Part shown: piece after piece, positions 1 through 6,343 of the stretch
Numbering within the stretch: position 1 is the stretch's first letter
How the letters are laid out: each line of letters begins with the position of its first letter
Source of the DNA: CAUYXJ01 sp963577065
GTDB lineage: Bacteria > Chloroflexota > Dehalococcoidia > Tepidiformales > Tepidiformaceae
Direction: 5' to 3'
Length of the DNA: 8,018 bases
NCBI GenBank assembly: GCA_963577065.1
Contig: CAUYXJ010000111.1
Span: forward strand, 1 to 8,018
The notes under the pieces: model-generated
The model's input: the letters and a program-made list of their open reading frames with translations, nothing else
What the model was told of the DNA's origin: nothing
Database searches by the model: none
Translations under genes and position numbers: made by a program

Positions 1-831
1 GTCGTCCTCCACACGCACGATGTGGCCACGATGAGCATCACGAACGTCGAGGACGGGACGGCTGCCTCGCTGCTGCGCACCCTCTTCGGCGAGGCCGTCG
101 CCTACGCGCCTTACGCCCGCCCCGGCTTCCCCCTCGCGCGCGCGATCGAGGCCCTCGCCGTCGGAATTCCCGACACCGCGCAGGGCTTGGCCCTCGCCCA
201 TCACGGCCTCGTCGTCTGGGGCGACGACGCTCGCGAGTGTTACGAGCGGCTCCTGGAAATCGTCAATCGGATCGAGGAATTCCTCGCCGAACGCCGCGAA
301 GAGCGATCGGTGCTGGGCGCGCCGGTCGCGGCCGCACTGACAGCGGAGCGGCGGCGCGAGATCGCGACTTGGCTGCTGCCCGTCATCCGGGGGGAGCTTG
401 GCCGGGACGAGCGCGTCATTGCCCATTTCGATGACTCGCCGGAGGTCCTCCGCTGGCTCGCTTCGGAACGCACTCGCGAACTCTCGCAGCGCGGCATGGT
501 CACCCCCGAGCACATCCTCCGCGCGGGGCGTCTCCCGCTCTGGCTCGACCTCGACTTCGAAGCCACCCAAGACGAGCTTGCGGGCGCGGCCCGGTCCCAA
601 ATCGCGGGCGCGCGCGATGAGTACGCGGCCTACCACCTGCGCCATGCCAGCGAGGGCGAAGAGCCGATCGCGGACTGGGCGAAGGTCGTGCTCGTACCCG
701 GCCTCGGGATGGTGACCGCCTTCCGGGACAAACGCAGCGCCATCACCGCGAACGTCTGCTACCGCACGGGCATGGAGACGATCGAGAACGTGCGAGGCGG
801 CTGCCGGCTTCCGCTTCCTCGAGGAAGCTGA
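1..831 (+). CDS. Class II aldolase half of a bifunctional aldolase/short-chain dehydrogenase (5' end outside window; frame lost near 793)
   Basis: The reading frame is open from base 1, so the gene starts outside the window and the GTG at 22 is internal. Codons 1-8 read VVLHTHDV. The HTH at codons 4-6 is the zinc-binding His-x-His of class II aldolases, and the HHG at codons 67-68 (bases 199-204) supplies the further zinc histidine. The helical stretch after it and the segment around 'ITANVCYRTGMETIENV' match the bifunctional rhamnulose-1-phosphate aldolase/dehydrogenase family (Bacillus YuxG/RhaEW-like). That family cleaves rhamnulose-1-phosphate to dihydroxyacetone phosphate and L-lactaldehyde in the cytoplasm. 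The true frame leaves this ORF near base 793, so the final residues (from about RGGCRLP to the TGA at 829-831) are out of frame. The dehydrogenase half follows directly. By usual family length (about 670-700 residues), roughly 110-130 residues are missing on the left. The exact sugar substrate is not proven; fuculose-type substrates are possible. Confidence 0.85.
   Translation, partial: VVLHTHDVATMSITNVEDGTAASLLRTLFGEAVAYAPYARPGFPLARAIEALAVGIPDTAQGLALAHHGLVVWGDDARECYERLLEIVNRIEEFLAERREERSVLGAPVAAALTAERRREIATWLLPVIRGELGRDERVIAHFDDSPEVLRWLASERTRELSQRGMVTPEHILRAGRLPLWLDLDFEATQDELAGAARSQIAGARDEYAAYHLRHASEGEEPIADWAKVVLVPGLGMVTAFRDKRSAITANVCYRTGMETIENVRGGCRLPLPRGS
790..797 (+). other. Frameshift site within the aldolase/dehydrogenase gene
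   Basis: Family-like protein sequence continues in frame 1 up to ENV (781-792) and resumes as EAAAGFRFLEE from 794. One surplus base, about the C at 793, therefore separates the two halves. The site is not a homopolymer and has no visible slippery heptamer. It could be a sequencing or assembly error or a true disabling mutation. Everything on either side looks well conserved, which favours an error or a very recent mutation. Confidence 0.75.
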
Positions 832-1702
832 CGTCTTTGAGTTCGAGCACTGGCCGCTGGAGCGGCGCAAGGTCGAGGAGACGATCGCGCGTGAGCGAAA
901 GGATCTCCTGCTGGCGCGCCATGTCGCGGTCGTTGTCGGCGGGGCGAGCGGGATCGGCGCCTCCTCGGCGCGCCGCTTCGCCGAGGAGGGCGCGAGCGTC
1001 GTTATCGCCGATATCGACGAGGCAGGCGCGAACGGCGTCGCCAAAGCGCTCGCGGAGCGCTTCCCCGGCCACGTTGTCGCTCATACGGTCGACGTCCGCG
1101 ACGAAGCGAGCGTGGCCTCGCTCGTCGACGACGCCGTGCTCGAGTTCGGGGGCCTCGACTGTCTCTTCTACAGCGCCGGCCTCGCCCCCCGCTTCGCGCC
1201 GCTGCTCGAAATCGAGCGCGAAGACCTCCAACGACAGCTCGACGTGCACTACCTGGGCGCACTGAGCGCGATTCGCGAAGCCGGCCGGGTGATGGCCCGC
1301 CAGGGGCTGGGCGGGAGCATCGTTTGCTCCGTCTCGAAGGCGGCGCTCTCCGCCGGGCGCGAGGCGGTTGCCTACGGGGGCGCCAAAGCGGCTCTGCTGC
1401 AAGCCCTGCGGGTGGCCGCGCTCGAGCTGGGGGCGCACGGTATCCGCGTGAACGCGATCAATGCCGACCAAGTCGATACGCCGCTCTTCCATCGCTTCGT
1501 CGAAGAACGCGCGCAGCGCCGCGGCGTGAGCGTCGCGCAGCAGCTCGAGCGCTACCGCGAACGGAACGCGCTGGGCGTCTCGCTGATCCCAGCGGAGGCC
1601 GTCGCGGAGGTAGCGGTCGCGCTCGCGAGCGAGCGCTTCCGCTACACCACCGGCGACATCCTCACGGTCGATGGCGGCCTTCCGGACGCCTTCCCGCGCT
1701 GA
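794..1702 (+). CDS. Short-chain dehydrogenase half of the same bifunctional aldolase/dehydrogenase, displaced by a frameshift
   Basis: From 794 the frame reads EAAAGFRFLEE...EFEHWPLERRKVEE, the linker that in this family joins the aldolase to the dehydrogenase. A Rossmann NAD-binding domain follows: glycine motif GGASGIG at 938-958, then VVIADID. The catalytic Ser (1334-1336), Tyr (1373-1375) and Lys (1385-1387) have the normal SDR spacing (S-x12-Y-x3-K). The C-terminus TTGDILTVDGGLPDAFPR is typical of the family. This domain is expected to oxidise the lactaldehyde released by the aldolase. No ATG, GTG or TTG occurs in this frame between 794 and 1112, so it could not start on its own without losing its nucleotide-binding motif. 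It therefore belongs to one polypeptide with the aldolase half (566 residues present after correction). Oddities: the usual NAG motif is SAG (1172-1180), and the usual Asn of the N-S-Y-K tetrad appears to be His (1247-1249). Confidence 0.85.
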   Translation, partial: EAAAGFRFLEEADVFEFEHWPLERRKVEETIARERKDLLLARHVAVVVGGASGIGASSARRFAEEGASVVIADIDEAGANGVAKALAERFPGHVVAHTVDVRDEASVASLVDDAVLEFGGLDCLFYSAGLAPRFAPLLEIEREDLQRQLDVHYLGALSAIREAGRVMARQGLGGSIVCSVSKAALSAGREAVAYGGAKAALLQALRVAALELGAHGIRVNAINADQVDTPLFHRFVEERAQRRGVSVAQQLERYRERNALGVSLIPAEAVAEVAVALASERFRYTTGDILTVDGGLPDAFPR

Positions 1703-1704
1703 CG

Positions 1705-1720
1705 CCGGCCTTCGGGTCGG
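1705..1720 (+). terminator. Possible terminator hairpin after the aldolase/dehydrogenase gene
   Basis: CCGGCC-TTCG-GGTCGG starts two bases after the stop codon at 1700-1702. It forms a six-pair stem with one G-T pair, closed by a C(UUCG)G tetraloop, a very stable loop class. No T run follows, so it is not a canonical intrinsic terminator. It may act as a 3' end or mRNA-stabilising hairpin. Confidence 0.35.
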
Positions 1721-1814
1721 AACCGATGCAGCCGTTCGCCCGCTTCGTTAGCGTCTCCGGCGTTACGATCCCGCCTCGAATGACGCCCTTGCCTCACCCC
1801 CCCACGGCGCCCGC

Positions 1815-2192
1815 ATGAGCGAACGAGCCCTCCCCACGGGGGCGCGGCGGATCCTGCTTGGCCCGCTCTGGCAGTGGTTGTGCGTGTTGGCCGTGATGCT
1901 GCCAGCGGCCGTCAGCCTGGCGGCCTGGGGCGGGGCGTTGGGCAGTGAGGCGCAGGACGTGGCGCGCACGGTCCTCAAGGTCTGGGCGGCGACACTCTTC
2001 GTCGTCTCCGCGGCTTGGCTGGCGCTCGTGCTCCCCGGCGTCGTGCTCAGCACGATCGCCGCTCGCCGCCGTCGCGCCCCTGGCCTCGTGGGGCAGGGCG
2101 CGACGCTCTTCTGGACGGGCGTGGCCGTGGCGGTCACAGCGCTCGTCGCCTCTGCCGCGATGTGGCTTGGGGTCGGCGGCTGGCCCCGCTGA
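1815..2192 (+). CDS. Small three-helix membrane protein, function unknown
   Basis: This 125-residue protein starts at ATG and stops at TGA. I do not recognise the family. It has three hydrophobic segments at about residues 19-40, 56-80 and 98-119. The first loop carries acidic residues (GSEAQD) and the second is strongly basic (RRRR at 84-87). By the positive-inside rule the N-terminus and second loop would be cytoplasmic, and the first loop and C-terminus outside. No clear Shine-Dalgarno sequence precedes the ATG; the upstream bases are C-rich. The gene is 112 bp after the dehydrogenase stop and ends 10 bp before the convergent lipoprotein gene. Codon third positions are mostly G or C and the frame is intact, so it is probably real. 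Nothing in it points to a substrate or partner. Confidence 0.6.
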   Translation: MSERALPTGARRILLGPLWQWLCVLAVMLPAAVSLAAWGGALGSEAQDVARTVLKVWAATLFVVSAAWLALVLPGVVLSTIAARRRRAPGLVGQGATLFWTGVAVAVTALVASAAMWLGVGGWPR

Positions 2193-2202
2193 AGCGCTCG
2201 TC

Positions 2203-3378
2203 CTATTCCGTCGCGAGCGCGAGCGGCCGCTCGAACCAGTCCTGCCAGACCTGCAGGGCGGGGCGGGCGCTGCCGTCGCCGGCGAGCAGACCGATGTCAC
2301 GGAAGAGCCGCAGCGTGGCCGCGTTGGGAAGACCGGCGAGGGTGCTGTCCCAGAAGAGGTCGAGGTCGCGCGGCAGGAACCAGATCACGAACTCGGCGTC
2401 GAGCTCCTCGGCCCGGAGGAGGAGCCACTCGAGGTAGGCGCGCTGCGCGCTTTCGTCTGCAGGGATGCGCACCGGATACGGATCGGCGACATCCTCGGCG
2501 GGCCAACCGGTCTCCGCGATCACGACCGCCTTCTCCGGCGCGAGCGCGGCCACGGCGGCGAAGTACGCGTCGTTCGCGCGGGGATCGCTCGCCTCGGTGT
2601 AGGCATAGGAGCTCAGCGCGATCAGGTCAGTGAACGGCAGCACCGCCGCCAATGCGGCCGCGTGGCGGGCGGGGTCGCGGTGGAACCAGTCCGCCTGCAG
2701 CGTGAGGAAGACGGGGAGGTCGGGATGGGCCGCCTTCAGGGCCGCATAGGCCTCGCCCGCGAACGTGACGAAGGCCGGCCAAGTCTCCGGGGCGAGGTCC
2801 AGGAGCATGTTCGCTTCGACCGCGTACGCGAGGTAGTCGGGCTCGAGCTGAGCGATCAACCGCTCCGCATGGGCGAGGAAGGCCGCGATCACTTCCGGGC
2901 TATCGAAAGAACGCCCGGTCCACGGCGCCGCCAGGGGCTCGTTCCCGGCGGCGCCTCGATGGGGCGCGAGGCCATCGCGGGAGAAGGCGATTGGCGTGAT
3001 CGCCAGGTACCGCAGCGCTCCCCGGGGAGAGAGCCGCGCGCGTGCGTCCAGCTCGCTCTGGAAGCTCTCGGCGTAAGCCTCGCCCGCGAGCGCTTCGTCC
3101 CAAGGGACGCCATCGTCGAAGTGGTGGGCGATGAGGTCCGCGTGCTCAGCGATGAACACGAACGCCTCCTGGAACGACTCCGGGGTGCCTGCGTGAGGAA
3201 AGGGCGTCAGGCCGAGGCGGAACGTCCGGGTCTCCCCTTCCGCTACGGACGCGCTGGGGTCCGCGGAAGCAGAGGTGGCCGTCGCCATCGCCACGGACAG
3301 CTCGTCGCTTTCGATGCAGGCCACGAGCGCGAAGCCAGCGCAAGCGCAGGCCAAGACAAGTAGGGCGCGGACGGGCAT
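2203..3378 (-). CDS. Lipoprotein with probable TIM-barrel (clan GH-A-like) glycoside hydrolase domain
   Basis: This is a 391-residue predicted exported lipoprotein. The chosen ATG (3376-3378) gives a clean signal: MPVR, then a hydrophobic stretch, then lipobox LVAC with Cys21 as the lipidated residue. An AGGA lies 7 nt upstream of that ATG. A longer in-frame start (GTG at 3531) would bury the signal and overlap the upstream gene, so it was rejected. After a Ser/Ala/Thr-rich linker (about 22-50), the body alternates strands and helices like a (beta/alpha)8 barrel: RLGLTPFP (54-61), YLAITPIAF (124-132), YLAYAVEANML (182-192), LPVFLTLQADWF (221-232), LIALSSYAY (252-260), AVVIAETGWP (284-293), EFVIWFLP (329-336). 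Glu188 and Glu289 sit where clan GH-A enzymes carry the acid/base and nucleophile, and ETGWP is a familiar nucleophile context. Glu188 is preceded by Val rather than the usual Asn. Family and substrate are not identified. The flippase gene immediately upstream on the same strand suggests a role at a surface polysaccharide. Confidence 0.75.
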   Translation of the reverse strand: MPVRALLVLACACAGFALVACIESDELSVAMATATSASADPSASVAEGETRTFRLGLTPFPHAGTPESFQEAFVFIAEHADLIAHHFDDGVPWDEALAGEAYAESFQSELDARARLSPRGALRYLAITPIAFSRDGLAPHRGAAGNEPLAAPWTGRSFDSPEVIAAFLAHAERLIAQLEPDYLAYAVEANMLLDLAPETWPAFVTFAGEAYAALKAAHPDLPVFLTLQADWFHRDPARHAAALAAVLPFTDLIALSSYAYTEASDPRANDAYFAAVAALAPEKAVVIAETGWPAEDVADPYPVRIPADESAQRAYLEWLLLRAEELDAEFVIWFLPRDLDLFWDSTLAGLPNAATLRLFRDIGLLAGDGSARPALQVWQDWFERPLALATE

Positions 3379-3397
3379 CGCACGATCCTGGGCGAGG

Positions 3398-3411
3398 GCG
3401 CCGATCGGCGC
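3398..3411 (-). repeat. 14-bp perfect palindrome just upstream of the lipoprotein start
   Basis: GCGCCGATCGGCGC is fully self-complementary. It lies about 8 bp upstream of the AGGA ribosome-binding site (3386-3389) of the lipoprotein gene. It could be an operator half of a two-site arrangement with the 3426-3445 palindrome, or a small RNA hairpin near the ribosome-binding site. GC-rich sequence yields such palindromes by chance fairly often, so the function is unproven. Confidence 0.4.
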
Positions 3412-3425
3412 TACTGACGACGGCG

Positions 3426-3445
3426 CCTCAGCGCGCGCGCTGAGG
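3426..3445 (-). terminator. 20-bp perfect palindrome between flippase and lipoprotein genes; possible transcription end or attenuator
   Basis: CCTCAGCGCG is followed immediately by its own reverse complement. It starts about 28 bases past the flippase stop codon (3474-3476) on the transcribed minus strand. The stem can extend outward through GCGC arms if one bulged base is allowed. As RNA it gives a strong hairpin of at least 8 pairs with a 4-nt loop. No U tract follows, so a canonical intrinsic terminator is not supported. Partial termination or processing between the two genes, or a protein-binding site, are alternatives. Confidence 0.4.
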
Positions 3446-3473
3446 GCGCGGAGTGCGCGAGGCGCTCCGTGAT

Positions 3474-5018
3474 CTAAGTCCCCGCGGGCACGTCCTCTGT
3501 CTGGCTCCGACCCAGGATCCACTGTGCCCACTGCACCAGCTCCGCCGGCCGGTAGGCGCGCAGCAGCAGCGCGGCGGTGACGTAGACGAAACCCCCCAAG
3601 GGGGCCGCGAGCAGTGGCTTCACCGGCACGAACAGGGCGAGCACCGTAGCGGCGGCCGCCGCCGCCATGAGCACGCGCACGTAATGGGCGGCCGTCGCCT
3701 TATCGAAAACGGAGCGGGGCAGGAGCCAGATCGTGCTCGCCATGAGCAATGCTTCGACCGAGAGGAGGGAGACCGCCGCCCCGAGCGCACTGTTGTCGAA
3801 CCAGTTCGCGAAGAGCGGAATGAGGGCGAAGTTCAACGCGATCTTTGCGAGCAGCCCGAGCATCATCACCAGGACCCAGATGAGCTGTCGGTCGGCGGCG
3901 ATGAGGACCATGTGCGTGATCATGAGGATGCTCGTGGGAATCACCGCGGCAGCGAGGACGACGATGATCGGCCCGCTCGCGCTGAACTCCTCGCCGAGGA
4001 AGCCAACCAGTGTGGGATCGCTCAGGGCGACGACGCCGATGGCCGTGGGGATCGTGACCGCCACGACGATGCGGAGCACGTCGCGAACGAGCCTGTCGAG
4101 CTTCGCGCGGTCCTCCGCCTGCAGGGCCGTAAGGCGGGGGAAGGTCACACCGATCACGACCAAGGGCACGAAGAGGACGACACCGAACACGCGCGCAGGC
4201 GTGGTGTAGAGCCCAACGGCGTGCTCGTCGGCCAGGATTGAGAGCAGGATGATGTCGGTCGCGGTGTAGACGATGACGAAGATGCCCGCGGCGAAGTAGG
4301 GCACGCCCCGGCTGACGAGGTACCAGGCAGTTGCTGCACTGAATGAGAAAATCCGGAAGGGAACGAAGCGCCGGAGGAGAACGACCACCGGGATCATGAG
4401 GAGGACATCGAGAATGAGGTAGGCCACGACGAGCGTGACGATCCCGCGGCCGGCGGCTACCACGGCGATCAGGATCAGCAGCAACGACCCCTTCTTCGCG
4501 ATCCCCCAGGCAGCCTGGTAGCGCATCTGCTCGAGACCCTGGAAGGCCGCCAGACCCAACACGGTGACGAGCGCAAAGGGAACTCCGACACAGCCGAGCA
4601 CGATTGCGAGACGCGCTTCGTACGAGTAGCCCAGCATCAGCGCGAGCAGTGATCCGACGAGACCGACGAAGGAACCGAGCAGCGCCGCCACCCAGATCGC
4701 GGTGGAGAAGCGTTGCGCGATTGCGTCCGCCGAACGAGCGGCGTCCTTCGTAATGAGGGTGGCTATCCCCAGTTCGCCCACAGAGAGCGCCAGCAGGCCG
4801 AAGGTGAACCCGATGCTGTACTGCCCCATCCCTTCCGCACCGAGATAACGCGGCATGAGGGCGAGCGTGACGGCGGTGATCACCCAGGTGGAGCCCTGCC
4901 CGACAGCCAAGGCAAGCGCGTTCGCACGGAACGAATGGCGCTTGGGCTCGGCCCGCGGTTCGGGATCGGCCAGCTGCTGATAGCCATCAGCGTCGCCACT
5001 CAGTGCGATGTTCGTCAT
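3474..5018 (-). CDS. Polysaccharide flippase-like membrane protein (MOP superfamily, Wzx/RfbX type)
   Basis: This is a 514-residue integral membrane protein with about 13-14 hydrophobic segments. The order is typical of O-antigen/exopolysaccharide flippases. A cytoplasmic N-tail of about 30 residues is followed by a first pair of helices around 'YLGAEGMGQYSIGFTFG', where a conserved G-x-x-x-x-G-x-Y/F-S feature follows helix 1. A KDAAR loop comes next, then paired helices to the C-terminus. Flippases of this family move undecaprenol-linked oligosaccharides across the inner membrane. The ATG at 5016-5018 was chosen; the upstream TTG at 5069 only adds a basic tail. GGAG lies just 2 nt before the ATG, so the ribosome-binding site is unusually close. 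No glycosyltransferases are visible here, so the exported sugar cannot be named. The glycosidase-like lipoprotein lies 95 bp downstream in the same orientation. A MATE-type drug exporter or MurJ is a less likely alternative. Confidence 0.82.
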   Translation of the reverse strand: MTNIALSGDADGYQQLADPEPRAEPKRHSFRANALALAVGQGSTWVITAVTLALMPRYLGAEGMGQYSIGFTFGLLALSVGELGIATLITKDAARSADAIAQRFSTAIWVAALLGSFVGLVGSLLALMLGYSYEARLAIVLGCVGVPFALVTVLGLAAFQGLEQMRYQAAWGIAKKGSLLLILIAVVAAGRGIVTLVVAYLILDVLLMIPVVVLLRRFVPFRIFSFSAATAWYLVSRGVPYFAAGIFVIVYTATDIILLSILADEHAVGLYTTPARVFGVVLFVPLVVIGVTFPRLTALQAEDRAKLDRLVRDVLRIVVAVTIPTAIGVVALSDPTLVGFLGEEFSASGPIIVVLAAAVIPTSILMITHMVLIAADRQLIWVLVMMLGLLAKIALNFALIPLFANWFDNSALGAAVSLLSVEALLMASTIWLLPRSVFDKATAAHYVRVLMAAAAAATVLALFVPVKPLLAAPLGGFVYVTAALLLRAYRPAELVQWAQWILGRSQTEDVPAGT

Positions 5019-5210
5019 GGCTCCATTTTCGGCACGGTGATCGGCCGCGCCCAGGCGGCGAGGCTGCAAACCACGCTAGGTCCGGAGCGTTGACGCACCG
5101 TCGACAGGCTGTGGTGCCCGGCAAGCGCGCGGCCGCCGCTCGAGGCGCGCCGCCGAATGTGACGCCCGGATCGAAGCTCTGCCGGGCTAGGCGGGTAGTG
5201 CCTCGGCGCC
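5019..5210. other. Divergent intergenic region between flippase gene and broken propeller gene
   Basis: These 192 bp separate the flippase start (minus strand) from the propeller gene start (plus strand), so promoters for both should lie here. I found no pair of -35/-10 hexamers with good matches in either direction, no clear operator and no RNA gene. The stretch around 5125-5160 is GC-rich with short self-complementary words of the sort expected by chance. Confidence 0.4.
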
Positions 5211-5396
5211 ATGGCGCTAGGCGAGGACCTTGGCGAGGAGGCGGGGAGCGGTGCCGCCAGGACGGCTTGCTTCGTTCGGCGAAAGAGCCTCGTGGCGGTC
5301 CTGGTCGCGATAGTCGTGATCACCGAGGCCTGTGGCGGTGGGAACGATGCGTTGTCGCCAGGCCTGGGTGGCGGAGGGGCGTTCGGCGCAGAGCGA

Positions 5397-5399
5397 TGA
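5397..5399 (+). other. In-frame TGA stop within the propeller gene
   Basis: The frame that encodes the lipoprotein signal reads GAFGAER, then TGA, and continues in the same frame as AAAIRVFNPISGEERALG, clearly coding for the first propeller blade. A CGA-to-TGA transition would explain it. TGA is used as a genuine terminator by neighbouring genes (1700-1702 and 2190-2192), so genetic code reassignment is not supported. Confidence 0.65.
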
Positions 5400-5617
5400 G
5401 CCGCCGCCATTCGCGTCTTCAATCCGATCTCCGGCGAGGAGCGCGCGCTCGGGCCATCGGAGCGCTACGAGTGGCTGGCGTGGTCGGCGGATAGCCGCCA
5501 CCTCGCAGCTTTGCAGGTGAACATCGACGCGGATGAACGCAGCGAGGCGCTCCTGCTCTGGCTCTTCGACCTCGAGAGCGGCGAGGAAACGGCGCTGCCC
5601 ATCGAACAAGGCCTTCC

Positions 5618-5624
5618 GCGGGGC
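5618..5624 (+). other. Frameshift at a G run in the propeller gene
   Basis: Upstream, the frame reads ETALPIEQGLPRG. Downstream, a different frame reads RATWSPDSTRMALAVVG, a textbook PD40 blade start. Adding one G to the GGGG at 5620-5623 joins the two perfectly as LPRG-RATWSPD. A homopolymer length error or a slippage mutation are both plausible. Confidence 0.7.
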
Positions 5625-5848
5625 GCGCCACTTGGTCGCCCGACTCGACGCGGATGGCCCTCGCGGTCGTGGGCGCCGACTTCGAACGGCAAGACCCACC
5701 GGCGCTCGCAATCTTCGACGAATCGGGAGAGCATCTGGGGACCGTCGCGTCCGTCGCCCTCGAGAACAGTTTCTCCGGGGGCCTTGGCTCTTGGTCACCC
5801 GGCTCGCGCTACTTCGCCAATGTCCTCAACGAGCACCTCCTTGTCGTG

Positions 5849-5906
5849 CGTCCGCGACGGCCCTGGCGTGGCGTTCGCGCCCGACGAGATCTCGAAGGAG
5901 GCCGCA
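5849..5906 (+). other. Probable double frame change in the propeller gene
   Basis: Between about 5849 and 5906 the frame used on both sides reads an Arg-rich stretch (RPRRPWRGVRARRDLEGGR) with only about half its codons ending in G or C. The frame starting at 5850 reads VRDGPGVAFAPDEISKEA, with nearly all codons ending in G or C. This suggests a gain of one base near 5849 and a compensating loss near 5905. Because the flanking frame remains open, this lesion is less certain than the other two. Confidence 0.45.
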
Positions 5907-6301
5907 TGAGCGGTGCACCGTGTTGGCTGACGCCGTTGACGGTTGGCCTACTTGGCGTCGCGCGAGACTTCGAGTCCGAAGACCCACGCCGGGACTTCGC
6001 CGTCGAGATCTCGGACGCTGAGGGGGCGCTGTCGCTGGACTCAACCGCGAGCGAGGAACCACGATGTGAAGCCAGCTTCGTGCGAGCGGACGCGGCGACG
6101 ATGGCCGCGATCGGGGAGCTCGTCCCCGAGACCGCGTTCTCGGATCGCCCGGAGCGGAGCGCCGATGGTGCTGTCGAGGTCTTCTCGCCCATCGATCGTG
6201 AGCGGTCTGCGCCCTACCTGCTCGTGATCAGCTGGCGCGCGCGGCTGACCCTCGTCGAGGGGCAGACCTCAGCCGCGGGCGCGTCGTTCGGCACCTTCAA
6301 T

Positions 6302-6343
6302 CGTCTCCGCGCGGCGGTGGTCCGTCTCCGCGCGGCGGTGGTC
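6302..6343 (+). repeat. Two perfect 21-bp tandem copies at the 3' end of the propeller gene
   Basis: Bases 6302-6322 and 6323-6343 are identical, beginning CGTCTCCGCG and ending GGTGGTC. The unit is seven codons, so the protein reads RLRAAVVRLRAAVV. Exact identity at DNA level indicates a recent slippage duplication. It sits 15 bases before the stop codon. Confidence 0.9.

Noticed and set aside
743..1492. Minus-strand open frame (249 codons) opposite the aldolase/dehydrogenase
   Set aside because: It lies antisense to clear family motifs on the plus strand, and its own translation shows no domain.
1945..3363. Long plus-strand open frame (472 codons) opposite the lipoprotein gene
   Set aside because: It is the antisense shadow of a gene with a signal peptide, lipobox and barrel motifs. 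Its product is an Arg/Gly/Glu-rich string without recognisable domains and would overlap the 1815-2192 gene.
3379..3531. N-terminal extension of the lipoprotein to a GTG at 3531
   Set aside because: It would place 51 Arg/Asp-rich residues before the signal sequence and overlap the end of the flippase gene. The ATG at 3378 has a ribosome-binding site.
3453..4241. Plus-strand open frame (262 codons) opposite the flippase C-terminal half
   Set aside because: It gives a highly charged His/Glu/Arg/Asp-rich translation, typical of the reverse complement of a hydrophobic membrane protein in GC-rich DNA.
5397..5399. Genetic code with TGA reassigned
   Set aside because: TGA terminates the aldolase/dehydrogenase and the small membrane protein at sensible positions.
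5217..5798. Minus-strand open frame (193 codons) opposite the broken propeller gene
   Set aside because: It is Arg- and Pro-rich with no motif, while the plus strand carries clear PD40 blade signatures.
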